Notes under the pieces: model-generated
What the model was told of the DNA's origin: nothing
Seen by the model: the letters and a program-made list of their open reading frames with translations, nothing else
Database searches by the model: none
Translations under genes and position numbers: made by a program
Assembly (NCBI RefSeq): GCF_009184425.1
Contig: NZ_WELG01000001.1
Span: 62,001 to 126,000, forward strand
Length of the DNA stretch: 64,000 bases
Direction: 5' to 3'
Source: Flagellimonas olearia
GTDB lineage: Bacteria; Bacteroidota; Bacteroidia; Flavobacteriales; Flavobacteriaceae
In this document: in pieces, positions 34,057 to 43,332 of the stretch
How the letters are laid out: each line of letters opens with the position of its first letter
Position numbering within the stretch: position 1 is the stretch's first letter

Positions 34057-35502
34057 ATGCTCATGGACCATCCCACAGCACCTAAATTTTTAAGCATTTT
34101 AGCCGAAAAGTTCCCCCATCTTCCTACCGAAAAACAGGAGGTGGCCTTAACAAAATTGGCCCAATTTGTATTGAATGGCAAAAAGGACGAGATATTTCTG
34201 TTAAAGGGGTTTGCCGGAACAGGAAAAACCACTATTGTGGCCACATTGGTGAGCAGCCTTTGGAAGGTAAAGATGAGCGCCGTGCTCATGGCCCCGACCG
34301 GAAGGGCGGCCAAAGTCATGTCGGTCTATTCTGGTAGCCAAGCCTTCACGATCCACAAGAAGATCTACTTTCCCAAAAAACAATCCGGAGGAGGAGTCCA
34401 ATTTGTCCTGGCACCGAACAAGCATAGAAATACACTGTTTATAGTGGATGAGGCTTCCATGATTCCTGATAGCCCTGCCGATTCCAAACTTTTTGAAAAT
34501 GGTTCCCTGCTGGACGATCTTATCTTTTATGTGCACTCCGGGCATAATTGTAAACTCATATTGATCGGGGACACGGCACAGTTGCCCCCGGTGAAATTGG
34601 AATTGAGTCCGGCCTTGGATGAAGATCGACTGTCCCTTAATTATAATAAGGAAGTCAATTATTTGGAACTGGATGAAGTCATGCGGCAAACCAATGATTC
34701 AGGAATCCTGTACAACGCTACCAATTTAAGGGAGCAACTACAAACCCATTTTTTTGATGGCTTCAAGTTTCAACTGGGCTCCTTTACCGATATCGTCCGC
34801 CTTATTGATGGAACGGAAATACAAGAGGCCATAGACAGTTCATATCATCAGAATGGCAAGGAAGAGACCGCCATCATTGTCCGTTCCAACAAACGCGCTA
34901 ATCTGTACAACCAGAATATACGGGAGCGCATCCTTTTTTTGGACAATGACATTGCCGTGGGGGATTATATGATGGTGGTGAAGAACAATTATTTTTGGCT
35001 TAGGCCCAATTCCGAAGCGGGATTTATTGCCAATGGCGATATTATTGAAGTACTGGAGCTTTTTGCCATAAAGGAGCTCTATGGGTTCAGGTTTGCCGAA
35101 GTGAAGGTGAAAATGGTGGACTATCCCAATCAGAAGCCTTTTGAAACGGTGCTATTATTGGATACCATCGATTCGGTGACCCCATCACTTTCCTATGAAG
35201 ACGGCAATAAACTATACCAAGAAGTACTAAAGGATTATGCCCATGAAAAATCCAAGTACAAAAAGTTCTTGGGAGTAAAGAACAATAAGTTCTTCAATGC
35301 TCTGCAAGTGAAGTTCTCCTATGCCATTACCTGTCATAAATCCCAGGGAGGGCAGTGGGAAACTGTTTTTGTGGAACAACCTTATTTGCCCAATGGGGTG
35401 GACAAAGATTATTTGAGATGGCTTTACACTGCGGTGACAAGGGCCAAGCGACAACTCTTCTTGATTGGATTCAAAGATGATTTTTTTGTTGACGGGGAAT
35501 AG
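34057..35502 (+). CDS. RecD-like ATP-dependent DNA helicase (SF1B)
   Basis: A 481-residue superfamily 1 helicase. Motif I is GFAGTGKTT near residue 50, then APTGRAAKVMS (motif Ia), IVDEASMIPD (motif II), LIGDTAQLPPV (motif III), and a C-terminal UvrD-like domain with SYAITCHKSQGGQWETVFV (motif V) and YTAVTRAKRQLFLIG (motif VI). It lacks the long N-terminal domain of RecD2. Likely roles are DNA repair or recombination. ATG at 34057 or 34063 may be the start; the promoter position favours 34063. It heads a six-gene plus-strand run ending at the acyltransferase gene. Confidence 0.92.
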   Translation: MLMDHPTAPKFLSILAEKFPHLPTEKQEVALTKLAQFVLNGKKDEIFLLKGFAGTGKTTIVATLVSSLWKVKMSAVLMAPTGRAAKVMSVYSGSQAFTIHKKIYFPKKQSGGGVQFVLAPNKHRNTLFIVDEASMIPDSPADSKLFENGSLLDDLIFYVHSGHNCKLILIGDTAQLPPVKLELSPALDEDRLSLNYNKEVNYLELDEVMRQTNDSGILYNATNLREQLQTHFFDGFKFQLGSFTDIVRLIDGTEIQEAIDSSYHQNGKEETAIIVRSNKRANLYNQNIRERILFLDNDIAVGDYMMVVKNNYFWLRPNSEAGFIANGDIIEVLELFAIKELYGFRFAEVKVKMVDYPNQKPFETVLLLDTIDSVTPSLSYEDGNKLYQEVLKDYAHEKSKYKKFLGVKNNKFFNALQVKFSYAITCHKSQGGQWETVFVEQPYLPNGVDKDYLRWLYTAVTRAKRQLFLIGFKDDFFVDGE

Positions 35503-35520
35503 CCTATTTTAGACAAGACC

Positions 35521-36090
35521 ATGAATATTGAACCGAATACCATTATTAGTATTTTCTTGGGCATTGGCTTGGCGGCTTCCGTTGGGTTTAGGGTGTTTTT
35601 ACCCCTTTTTGCGCTCAGTTTGGCGGCCTATTTGGACGTTTGGGAGCTCAATGCCAGCTGGCAATGGATTGGCAGTTTGGCGGCATTGATCACCTTAGGG
35701 GTGGCGACCTTGGTTGAAATTTTTGCGTATTTCATTCCTTGGGTAGACAATGCCTTGGACAGTTTGGCCGTTCCCTTGGCCGGAATTGCCGGTACGGCGG
35801 TAATGGTATCCACCGTGGCCAATTTGGACCCAATGACCACCTGGACCTTGGCCATCATTGCCGGAGGTGGAACTGCAACAGCCATTAAAGGGGCCAATGC
35901 GGCAGGTAGAATGACCTCGACCGCTACCACTGGCGGAGTGGCCAACCCTATAGTCTCCACTGTGGAAACAGGAGCGGCAGTGGCTGTTTCAACCGCTTCC
36001 ATATTGGCACCCCCCATCGCAGCCATCCTGGTCATCATTATTTTGGTGATCATTTTTAGGATTTACCGCAGAATACGACCGAAAAAGTAA
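35521..36090 (+). CDS. DUF4126 family membrane protein
   Basis: A 189-residue hydrophobic protein with about five transmembrane segments. GIGLAASVGFRVFLPLFALSL at the N terminus and the Gly/Ala/Thr-rich AIIAGGGTATAIKGANAAGRMTSTATTGG stretch identify DUF4126. The function is unknown; the glycine-rich repeats suggest a small channel or carrier. It ends with a basic tail (RIYRRIRPKK) that should be cytoplasmic. The gaps to the helicase (18 bp) and kdsB (24 bp) imply one transcript. Confidence 0.85.
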   Translation: MNIEPNTIISIFLGIGLAASVGFRVFLPLFALSLAAYLDVWELNASWQWIGSLAALITLGVATLVEIFAYFIPWVDNALDSLAVPLAGIAGTAVMVSTVANLDPMTTWTLAIIAGGGTATAIKGANAAGRMTSTATTGGVANPIVSTVETGAAVAVSTASILAPPIAAILVIIILVIIFRIYRRIRPKK

Positions 36091-36114
36091 CCTCAATCAA
36101 TAATTTTTAGATAA

Positions 36115-36843
36115 GTGAAGATAATTTCCATGATACCGGCCCGGTACCAGGCCTCAAGATTCCCTGCAAAACTGATGCAAGACCTTCAGGGCAAACCAGT
36201 TATTGTTAGAACCTACGAAGCTGCCGTCAATACAGGACTTTTTGATGAAGTCTACGTGGTGACCGATAGTGATATCATCTCCAAAGTTATCTCCGAAATA
36301 GGAGGTAAGGTGATCATGAGCAAGGAAAAGCATGAAAGTGGGAGCGATAGGATAGCGGAGGCTGTGGTTAATATGGAAGTGGATATCGTGATCAATGTAC
36401 AGGGCGATGAGCCCTTTATAGATGGCGAAAGCTTGGAAAAAATCATAGCGGTGTTCAGGAAGGATGAAAAAAAAGAAATAGATTTAGCTTCGCTAATGAC
36501 GCCAATCACGGATTGGGAGGAAATCTCTAATCCCAACACGGTAAAGGTCATTGTGGACAATCAAAATTGTGCACTGTATTTTTCCCGTTCCCCCATTCCC
36601 TATCCAAGGGACCAAGAGGTGGAAGCCACCTATTACAAACATAAAGGCATATACGCCTTTAGAAAAAGAGCATTGATGGATTTTCAACGGTTGCCCATGT
36701 TGCCTTTGGAAGCCAAGGAAAAAATAGAGGCCATCCGCTTTTTGGAATATGGTAAAAAAATAAAAATGGTGGAAACCCATGTAACAGGCATAGAAATTGA
36801 TACCCCTGAAGACTTGGAACGAGCCAATAAAGCATGGAAGTAG
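36115..36843 (+). CDS. kdsB: 3-deoxy-manno-octulosonate cytidylyltransferase
   Basis: A 242-residue enzyme that activates Kdo (or 8-amino-Kdo) as its CMP sugar for lipid A-core assembly. [16 protein letters not shown] near the start is the CTP-binding signature. [11 protein letters not shown] (metal site), [12 protein letters not shown] and [13 protein letters not shown] follow, then a C-terminal [13 protein letters not shown] at 36115 is the start. The HAD gene overlaps its 3' end by 10 bp, and a KdnB homologue follows. This context suggests that the true substrate may be 8-amino-Kdo, as described for the Shewanella KdnA/KdnB/KdsB route. Confidence 0.95.
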   Translation: MKIISMIPARYQASRFPAKLMQDLQGKPVIVRTYEAAVNTGLFDEVYVVTDSDIISKVISEIGGKVIMSKEKHESGSDRIAEAVVNMEVDIVINVQGDEPFIDGESLEKIIAVFRKDEKKEIDLASLMTPITDWEEISNPNTVKVIVDNQNCALYFSRSPIPYPRDQEVEATYYKHKGIYAFRKRALMDFQRLPMLPLEAKEKIEAIRFLEYGKKIKMVETHVTGIEIDTPEDLERANKAWK

Positions 36844-37532
36844 ATTTTAGCAACATAAAGGTCATAGGATTTGACGCGGATGACACCCTTTGGGTGAACG
36901 AAACCTATTTTAGGGAAACCGAAGAACACTTTGCCGAATTGTTGGAAGAGTATGAGACCAAGAACAAGGTGGATCAAGAATTGTTCAAAATGGAAATGGA
37001 CAATCTGGAACTGTATGGATATGGTATTAAGGGGTTTATGCTTTCCATGATAGAATCCGCCTTGGACCTGTCCAACGGAAAGATTTCCCAAGAGACCATT
37101 TCGAAAATACTCGAGTTGGGCAAAAATATGATTGCCCACCCTGTGGAACTGTTGGATGGAGTGGAAGAAGTACTTTCCCAACTTGTGGGAAGATATAGAT
37201 TGATTGTCTTGACCAAGGGCGACCTTTTGGATCAAGAAAGAAAATTGGAAAAATCCGGACTCTCCAAATATTTCCATCATGTGGAAGTGTTGAGCGAGAA
37301 AAAGGAAACTAATTATAGCAATTTATTGGAGCATCTGAACATTGATGTCAACGAATTTTTGATGATAGGGAACTCCCTAAAATCAGATGTATTGCCTATA
37401 TTGAACATTGGGGCTAAGGCGGTGCACATACCCTTCCATACCACATGGGTACATGAGATGGTGCCGGAAACGGAACAGGTGAACGACCATTTGAAGCTTA
37501 ATGGCCTCAAGGATGTTTTGAAGTATTTGTAG
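36834..37532 (+). CDS. HAD-superfamily hydrolase
   Basis: A 232-residue haloacid dehalogenase-type phosphatase. Motif I is FDADDTLW at residues 14-21. A helical cap domain spans about 25-95, followed by LTKGD (motif II) near 125, a lysine-containing stretch (motif III), and [12 protein letters not shown] (motif IV) near 178. It belongs to the YjjG/PGP-like subgroup rather than KdsC, which lacks a cap. It overlaps kdsB by 10 bp and precedes kdnB by 4 bp, so it may dephosphorylate an intermediate of Kdo or 8-amino-Kdo metabolism. The substrate is not proven. Confidence 0.9.
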   Translation: MEVDFSNIKVIGFDADDTLWVNETYFRETEEHFAELLEEYETKNKVDQELFKMEMDNLELYGYGIKGFMLSMIESALDLSNGKISQETISKILELGKNMIAHPVELLDGVEEVLSQLVGRYRLIVLTKGDLLDQERKLEKSGLSKYFHHVEVLSEKKETNYSNLLEHLNIDVNEFLMIGNSLKSDVLPILNIGAKAVHIPFHTTWVHEMVPETEQVNDHLKLNGLKDVLKYL

Positions 37533-37536
37533 AATA

Positions 37537-38664
37537 TTGATGATAAGGAGTGATTTGAGAAAAGAAACGATTTCAACGAATAGAATTAAGACCTATAGAA
37601 ATTTCCCCATGGTACCCCGGGTGGTTTTTGGCCGTGGAAGTTTTTCGCAATTGAACGAAATCTTATTACCTAAACGGAAAAATGCTGATGCACCCTTCAT
37701 CTTTTTGGTGGATGATTTTTTTGAGGACAAGGATTTTGTATCCCGTATTCCGTTGATGTTCAACGACCAAGTTATTTTTATTTCGGCGGATGAAGAGCCC
37801 AAAACGGCACAAGTGGATGCTTTGGTGTCGCGTATAAAGGAACAATTTGATGAGTCTCCTTCCGGGATCATTGGTATTGGAGGAGGGACACTATTGGATT
37901 TGGCCAAGGCAGTGGCCATTTTGTTGAACAATACAGGATTGGCCAAGGACTACCAAGGATGGGACTTGGTAAGTAGGCCCGCGGTCTACCACGTAGGCAT
38001 TCCGACCATTAGTGGAACAGGGGCGGAAGTTTCCAGAACTACGGTCTTATTGGGCCCCGAGAAAAAATTGGGAATCAATTCGGACCATACTACCTATGAT
38101 CAGGTGATTTTGGACCCAGACCTTGCCGTTACCGTGCCCAAAGAACAATGGTTCTATACGGGGATGGACTGTTTTATTCATTGCGTGGAATCGCTGACCG
38201 GAAGTTATTTAAATGCTTTTAGCCAAAGTTATGGCGAAAAGGCCATGGAGCTTTGCAAGGAGGTTTTTCTCGGAGATATATCTGAAAGTGAGTCACGGGA
38301 CAAGTTAATGATGGCATCCTGGCACGGAGGAATGAGTATTGCCTACTCCCAAGTGGGGATTGCACATGCCATGAGCTATGGACTCTCCTATCTTTTGGGA
38401 ACCAAGCACGGAATAGGAAATTGTTTGGTGTTTCAACATTTGGAAGAATATTATCCCGAAGGAGTGGCGCTTTTTAGGCAAATGCAGGAGAAACATCAAA
38501 TAAAGCTTCCTCAAGGAGTGTGTTCCAATCTAACCCAGGATGATTTTGATATTATGATAAATGTTTCCTTGGGCATGGAACCTCTATGGGAAAATGCACT
38601 TGGAGAGGACTGGAAAAAAATCATGACCCCGGAACGTCTTCAGGCTTTGTATCAAAAAATATAG
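37537..38664 (+). CDS. kdnB: KdnB-like 3-deoxy-D-manno-octulosonate 8-oxidase (iron-dependent alcohol dehydrogenase family)
   Basis: A 375-residue member of the group III iron-containing alcohol dehydrogenase family. GIGGGTLLDLAKAVAIL (NAD-binding turn), IPTISGTGAEVSRTTVL, and metal-ligand segments GMDCFIHCVES and GIAHAMSYGLSYLLGTKHGIGNC are all present. From memory the wording of these blocks is very close to Shewanella KdnB, which oxidises C8 of Kdo before transamination to 8-amino-Kdo. Adjacency to kdsB supports this. The partner aminotransferase KdnA is not in the window. ATG at 37537 or 37540 may be the start. If not KdnB, it is a related Fe-ADH acting on a sugar alcohol. Confidence 0.82.
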   Translation: MMIRSDLRKETISTNRIKTYRNFPMVPRVVFGRGSFSQLNEILLPKRKNADAPFIFLVDDFFEDKDFVSRIPLMFNDQVIFISADEEPKTAQVDALVSRIKEQFDESPSGIIGIGGGTLLDLAKAVAILLNNTGLAKDYQGWDLVSRPAVYHVGIPTISGTGAEVSRTTVLLGPEKKLGINSDHTTYDQVILDPDLAVTVPKEQWFYTGMDCFIHCVESLTGSYLNAFSQSYGEKAMELCKEVFLGDISESESRDKLMMASWHGGMSIAYSQVGIAHAMSYGLSYLLGTKHGIGNCLVFQHLEEYYPEGVALFRQMQEKHQIKLPQGVCSNLTQDDFDIMINVSLGMEPLWENALGEDWKKIMTPERLQALYQKI

Positions 38665-38702
38665 GACACCTTGGATACCTATCAAGGGTCTTAAAAAGAA
38701 GA

Positions 38703-39242
38703 ATGCATAAACTGTCCAAATTCATATACTTCAAGATTTTGGGCTGGAAACTCAATGGTTCGTTTCCAGATTTGGATAAATGTGTGGTCATTGTAGTGCC
38801 GCACACCCATTGGTTGGACTTTTTCTTGGGACTGTTGGTACGAAAGGTTGTCAACCAAGAAATCAACTATATCGGAAAAAAGAGTCTGTTCAAGCCCCCT
38901 TTTGGATGGTTTTTTAGGTGGACAGGAGGTGCGCCCGTGGACCGCTCCAAAAGCTCCAATACGGTGGACGGAGTGGTTCAGATTTTTAAGGAGAGAAGCA
39001 TCTTTAGGTTTGCCCTTGCCCCAGAAGGCACCCGAAAAAAAGTGGATAAATTACGGACGGGCTTTTACCACATTGCCCAGAAAGCTAAAGTCCCGATTCT
39101 AATGGTGGCCTTTGATTTTGGAAAAAAAGAAGTGAAAATTGCCGAACCCTTCCATCCAACGGAGAATAGGGAACAGGATTTTCAGAAAATCCATGAATTC
39201 TACAAAGGCGTGACAGGTAAGGTATCGGAGTATAGCTTTTAA
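38703..39242 (+). CDS. 1-acyl-sn-glycerol-3-phosphate acyltransferase-like protein
   Basis: A 179-residue PlsC-type acyltransferase. The catalytic HX4D motif is HTHWLD near residues 36-41, and the glycerol-phosphate site is APEGTRKK near 105-112. YIGKKSLFKPPFGWFFRWTGGAPVDRSK fits block II. It is shorter than PlsC and lacks strong membrane helices, so it may be a lipid A or lysophospholipid acyltransferase relative. ATG at 38703 lies 38 bp after kdnB; an open reading frame extends back into kdnB but no good start there is needed. It is the last gene of the kdsB run and faces yebC with a 1-bp gap. Confidence 0.88.
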   Translation: MHKLSKFIYFKILGWKLNGSFPDLDKCVVIVVPHTHWLDFFLGLLVRKVVNQEINYIGKKSLFKPPFGWFFRWTGGAPVDRSKSSNTVDGVVQIFKERSIFRFALAPEGTRKKVDKLRTGFYHIAQKAKVPILMVAFDFGKKEVKIAEPFHPTENREQDFQKIHEFYKGVTGKVSEYSF

Positions 39243-39243
39243 C

Positions 39244-39954
39244 CTATTCCTGCATGCTGTGGAAGACGTTCTGTACGTCATCGTCCTCCTCAATTTTTTC
39301 GAGAAGTTTTTCCACATCGGCAACTTCTTCCTCGGAAAGCTCCTTGGTCACTTGCGGAATACGCTCAAAACCGGAGGAAATTATTTCGATTTCCCGTGAC
39401 TCCAATTCTTTCTGAATGGACCCGAAATTTTCAAAGGGGGCGTAGATATGAATGCCGTCCTCATCCACAAAAACCTCTTCGGCGCCAAAATCGATAAGTT
39501 CCAGTTCCAGCTCCTCCGGATCCAGACCCTCTCCATTGATGGTGAAGTTGCAGGTATGGTCAAACATGAATTCCACCGAACCCGAAGTACCCAGACTACC
39601 ATTGCATTTATTAAAATAGCTGCGGATGTTGGCCACGGTGCGGGTATTGTTGTCCGTAGCGGTTTCTATCAATATCGCAATCCCGTGGGGGGCATAGCCT
39701 TCGAACAAAACCTCTTTATAATCGCCTTGGTTTTTATCGGTAGCCCTTTTAATGGCCCGATCAATATTGTCCTTGGGCATGTTCACCGCCTTGGCATTCT
39801 GAATTACCGCACGCAATTTTGAATTGCCATCAGGATCTGGGCCTCCTTCTTTGACGGCCATGACAATATCCTTCCCAATTCGGGTAAATGCTTTGGACAT
39901 TGCTGCCCAACGTTTCATTTTTCGTGCTTTTCTAAACTCAAATGCTCTTCCCAT
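39244..39954 (-). CDS. YebC/PmpR family regulator (TACO1-like)
   Basis: A 236-residue protein of the YebC family. MGRAFEFRKARKMKRWAAMSKAFTRIGKDI is the family N terminus, and GGPDPDGNSKLRAVIQNAKAVNMPKDNIDRAIKRA the typical DNA/RNA-binding helical region. The C-terminal EE-rich tail ends in an acidic segment. Members were described as transcription regulators; recent work also links them to ribosome rescue at polyproline stalls. ATG at 39954 is used. It stands alone, convergent to the acyltransferase gene. Confidence 0.95.
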   Translation of the reverse strand: MGRAFEFRKARKMKRWAAMSKAFTRIGKDIVMAVKEGGPDPDGNSKLRAVIQNAKAVNMPKDNIDRAIKRATDKNQGDYKEVLFEGYAPHGIAILIETATDNNTRTVANIRSYFNKCNGSLGTSGSVEFMFDHTCNFTINGEGLDPEELELELIDFGAEEVFVDEDGIHIYAPFENFGSIQKELESREIEIISSGFERIPQVTKELSEEEVADVEKLLEKIEEDDDVQNVFHSMQE

Positions 39955-40030
39955 CAAGTATTAAATTATGGATAAGGGCAAATTTAGAAAAAAAAGAAGC
40001 CTTGTCAAGTGGTTGAATGTAGTTCAGTGC

Positions 40031-40318
40031 TTAAGAAGCCAAAATAGTCTCTATGATCTGCGCCAGTTTAAAATCCTTCTCGGTGACCCCACCGGCATCA
40101 TGTGTGTTTAATTTTATGACAAGGGTGTTGTACACATTTTCCCAATTAGGGTGATGGTTCATCTTTTCACACTCAAAAGCAATGCGGGTCATGGCTGAAA
40201 AGGCCTCCTTGAAATCCTTGAAGGTGAACGATTTTATGATAAAATTGTCCACAAATTTCCAACCCTGCAGCTGTGCAAGACGTTCCTCAATTTCCGATGG
40301 TTCAAGGCGCTTCGACAT
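40031..40318 (-). CDS. 4a-hydroxytetrahydrobiopterin dehydratase (PCD/DCoH)
   Basis: A 95-residue enzyme that dehydrates 4a-hydroxy-tetrahydropterin formed by phenylalanine hydroxylase. The family signature is intact: EKMNHHPNWENVYNTLVIKLNTHDAGGVTEKD, with the His-His-Pro triad and the later Trp/His and Asp residues. ATG at 40318 is chosen because the longer open frame (to 40495) lies inside the CBM9 gene and does not match the family. It overlaps that gene by 17 bp on the same strand. No phhA is present in the window. Confidence 0.93.
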   Translation of the reverse strand: MSKRLEPSEIEERLAQLQGWKFVDNFIIKSFTFKDFKEAFSAMTRIAFECEKMNHHPNWENVYNTLVIKLNTHDAGGVTEKDFKLAQIIETILAS

Positions 40319-41198
40319 AGGTTTCTGAAAATTGGATAAAGGTAAAGCATTCAGGGACGTGCGAGTCCCACACACCATGGCTGCTCCATGCCCAACCCCC
40401 TGAATCCACGGCAGGTTCTGCTTCCTTATACTGGTTGAAACGGGAGAAATCCATGCGCCATTCATCACCATGTTTAGGAGGTGTGGTTTTATCACTGTTC
40501 TTGGTCAAAATGTCCAGACTGCTCCACGGAAGCGCAAGTTCAACGGTCCATCCGCGGTCCCTGTCATCAGACTTGTTGATGGTGCCATCCACATGCACGG
40601 CAGTTTTAAGTCCTTGTAGATCCCAATTCCAAAATCCATAGCGATTGCCTCTGGGATGTCTGTAGCCAACCCCTTTGAAATCCCTTTTTTTCTCTTCATT
40701 GGGGCCAAGGTTGGGCACTTTGTCATATCCTTGGGAGAGATAAGCATCTTCCCAAACAAAGAACACCTCGTAAATGGTGCCGAACGAATTGATTTCAAAC
40801 TCATAGTACGCATCCTCTCCGGCAACGAATAGTTCCACGTCATTATTTTGGTAAATGGGCGAATCCCGTTCCGTCAAGGTGGCGGTCACATCCGGCTCAG
40901 TGACCCAATAGGCCACATACAGGTACTCCTCGTCCCAAACCACTGCAGCCTTGGTTTCATGGATGGTCTCATTGCCATAAATTAGGTCTTTGAAGTTTCC
41001 TGATTTTTTTGCCTTTTGCCAGACTTCTTCATCGGGCTTCCCGTCCAGCGTAATGGGACTTTTTATCTTTTGTGCCGTATACCTTGGGATTTCTGTTATA
41101 TCACAAGGCGGATATTTTTTATTTTCTTTTGATTTCTGTCCGATGGCACTGAAAATCCCTAGTAGGGCCAGGATTGCAAAAAAATTACGTTTACTCAC
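40302..41198 (-). CDS. Exported CBM9-like carbohydrate-binding protein
   Basis: The 298-residue protein has a signal peptide (MSKRNFFAILALLGIFSAIGQ). The rest is a beta-sandwich of the CBM9 type: PRYTAQKIKSPITLDGKPDEEVWQKA is the classic opening. AAVVWDEEYLYVAYWVTEPDV, NNDVELFVAGEDAYYEFEINSFGTIYEVFF and RGWTVELALPW follow in order. CBM9 modules bind glycans or act as DOMON-like ligand binders. No catalytic domain is fused, so its role is binding or an unknown activity at the cell surface. It overlaps the PCD gene by 17 bp. Confidence 0.88.
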   Translation of the reverse strand: MSKRNFFAILALLGIFSAIGQKSKENKKYPPCDITEIPRYTAQKIKSPITLDGKPDEEVWQKAKKSGNFKDLIYGNETIHETKAAVVWDEEYLYVAYWVTEPDVTATLTERDSPIYQNNDVELFVAGEDAYYEFEINSFGTIYEVFFVWEDAYLSQGYDKVPNLGPNEEKKRDFKGVGYRHPRGNRYGFWNWDLQGLKTAVHVDGTINKSDDRDRGWTVELALPWSSLDILTKNSDKTTPPKHGDEWRMDFSRFNQYKEAEPAVDSGGWAWSSHGVWDSHVPECFTFIQFSETYVEAP

Positions 41199-41307
41199 TG
41201 TGTTGGTTATTAGGTTGGTGGGTCACTATTGACGCACTTAAAAATAAGCATATTTCTTTGCGTTTTATAGTTTATTCAAAAAATAACCAAAGAAAAAGAA
41301 AGCTTTG

Positions 41308-42129
41308 TCAATCCACTGGAATGTGATGATCAATGATTTCCTGACAGCTCACCATGAGGTTTTTTGGCAATAAATTGTCCTTGGGAAGGGCAGCCAAATA
41401 TCGATCTTCGTTAGTGGTGTATACCCGCTTTATCAGGGGATGGTAATTTCCCATGCGTTTTATGATGTCCCTAATGAATTCTTCATGATGGATAAGGTCC
41501 CTGCTGCCCAAATGAAAAATCCCGGTTTTGTTCCGGTTGATCAAATAATGGATTTGTTGGGTCAATCGGTCGTCATTGGTCACGTTGATGATGAGGTTGG
41601 GGAATACTTCAATGGCCTCGTGGTTCTCCAAGTTCATTTTAATTTCCCTGACCCGGGGAGAGGTATTGCCAAACACCATGGGCACCCTCAATATGGCGGT
41701 TTTTTGTTTGGGCAATCGCATCATCATGTTCTCGATTTTGATTTTCAGGCGACCATAAACACTTACGGACAGCGTCTTGTCAAATTCATAGGAAGGAAAC
41801 TTGCTGTAAGCATCAAAAACATTGGCCGATGAAATAAAGTACAGCTTGGCCGTGCTGTTCATCAGATACTCCATGAGGTGTTGATGCGCTTGGATCTGTG
41901 CGCCAAAGTTTCCCCTTAATGCGGAAATGATCACATCTGGATGTACTTTCTCCAGTACCCTGAAAATATCATCCTCCTGCAGATCATACTTTAAAAATTG
42001 CTTGTTCGATGCAAAGGAAGTGTTGGAGCAATAGGTGCCATACGTATCAAAATAGGAGCAGAGTTCCTTATATATGGCATTGCCCACAAAACCGCTTGCT
42101 CCTAATATGAGTATCTTTTTTTTGTCCAA
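41308..42129 (-). CDS. NAD-dependent epimerase/RmlD-like sugar-nucleotide reductase
   Basis: A 273-residue Rossmann-fold protein of the extended SDR type. The dinucleotide motif is ILGASGFVGNAIYKEL at residues 7-22, ISALRG and ISSANVFDAY follow, and YGRLKIKIENMM (near 128) holds the Tyr-x3-Lys catalytic pair (YGRLK). LRVPMVFGNTSPRVREI is typical of RmlD (dTDP-4-dehydrorhamnose reductase)-like proteins. It is not linked to a rhamnose cluster. A role in cell-envelope sugar synthesis is likely, but the substrate is open. The start is 3 bp after the gcvT stop on the same strand. Confidence 0.85.
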   Translation of the reverse strand: MDKKKILILGASGFVGNAIYKELCSYFDTYGTYCSNTSFASNKQFLKYDLQEDDIFRVLEKVHPDVIISALRGNFGAQIQAHQHLMEYLMNSTAKLYFISSANVFDAYSKFPSYEFDKTLSVSVYGRLKIKIENMMMRLPKQKTAILRVPMVFGNTSPRVREIKMNLENHEAIEVFPNLIINVTNDDRLTQQIHYLINRNKTGIFHLGSRDLIHHEEFIRDIIKRMGNYHPLIKRVYTTNEDRYLAALPKDNLLPKNLMVSCQEIIDHHIPVD

Positions 42130-42132
42130 ACG

Positions 42133-43224
42133 CTATGATGAGGGTTTATAAAAAGGCAGTTTCACAAGGGTTGCCGGCACTTTGTTGATTCGGATTTGAA
42201 TATGGATGGTTTGGTCTATTTTGGAGTGTTCAACAGGCACATAGCCTAGGCCTATTCCTTTGGAAAGGGAAGGGGACATGGTACCCGAGGTCACTTTTCC
42301 AATTTCATTGCCATCGGCATCCAAAATGGGATATCCGTTTCTGGGAATCCCTCTTTCTTCCATTTGAAAAGCGATAAGTTTTCGTTTCGGACCCTCTTCC
42401 TTTTCTTTGGCAAGGGCCTCGCTGTTCACAAAATCCTTGGTGAATTTGGTAATCCAGCCCAGCCCGGCCTCGAGCGGGGAAGTGGTGTCATCAATATCAT
42501 TGCCATACAGGCAATACCCCATTTCCAATCGAAGGGTATCACGTGCGGCCAACCCTATGGGTTTTATGCCATAATCAGCGCCCGCTTCCAACACCTTGTC
42601 CCAAACCTGCTGTACTTCAGAATTTTTGCAGTAGATTTCAAAACCGCCGGAACCGGTATATCCTGTAGCTGAAATGATCACATGTTCTATCCCGGCAAAA
42701 TCGCCTACCACAAAACTGTAGAAGCCAATGGCGGAAAGGTCAACGGAGGATAACGATTGCATGGCCTCTACCGCTTTGGGTCCTTGAATGGCCAAAAGCG
42801 AATAGTCGTCCGAAAGATCGCGCATATCCGCACCTATGGACTCGTTGTATTTTGAAATATGATCCCAATCCTTTTGGATATTGGAGGCATTGACCACCAA
42901 AAGATAGGTTTCCTCCTTGATGCGGTATACGATCAAATCGTCCACAATACCACCGGTCTCATTGGGCATGCAGCTATATTGCGCTTTGCCAATGGTCAAT
43001 TTGGAAGCGTCATTGGAACTGACCTTTTGAATAAGGTCCAAAGCTTTGGGGCCTTCTATCAAGAATTCACCCATATGGGAAACGTCAAATACACCCACAC
43101 TCTCCCGTACGGTTTGGTGTTCAATATTGACTCCCTCGTAAGAAACAGGCATGTTGTAACCTGCAAACGGGACCATTTTCGCCCCTAATGCCTCATGTGT
43201 TTTGGTAAGTGCGGTGTTTTTCAT
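42133..43224 (-). CDS. gcvT: Aminomethyltransferase (glycine cleavage T protein)
   Basis: A 363-residue folate enzyme that transfers the methylene group from the H protein to tetrahydrofolate. The N terminus [26 protein letters not shown], the FDVSHMGEF motif (catalytic Asp), the [10 protein letters not shown] folate region, and the [18 protein letters not shown] segment all match GcvT. ATG at 43224 is preferred over in-frame starts at 43233 and 43248. No gcvH or gcvP is nearby, and no glycine riboswitch is visible upstream. Confidence 0.96.
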   Translation of the reverse strand: MKNTALTKTHEALGAKMVPFAGYNMPVSYEGVNIEHQTVRESVGVFDVSHMGEFLIEGPKALDLIQKVSSNDASKLTIGKAQYSCMPNETGGIVDDLIVYRIKEETYLLVVNASNIQKDWDHISKYNESIGADMRDLSDDYSLLAIQGPKAVEAMQSLSSVDLSAIGFYSFVVGDFAGIEHVIISATGYTGSGGFEIYCKNSEVQQVWDKVLEAGADYGIKPIGLAARDTLRLEMGYCLYGNDIDDTTSPLEAGLGWITKFTKDFVNSEALAKEKEEGPKRKLIAFQMEERGIPRNGYPILDADGNEIGKVTSGTMSPSLSKGIGLGYVPVEHSKIDQTIHIQIRINKVPATLVKLPFYKPSS

Positions 43225-43332
43225 GGACGTCATTTTTTGCCACGGCAAATGTATAGAATTAATTAGGGATACTCTTGCATTCGAATCTTATGATTTTTAT
43301 AAATATTTGTATTTTGGACGAAACATAATTAC

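Noticed and set aside
40319-40495. N-terminal extension of the pterin dehydratase
   Set aside because: The extra 59 residues overlap the 3' part of the CBM9 gene in another frame and are not family-like; ATG at 40318 gives the normal 95-residue enzyme.
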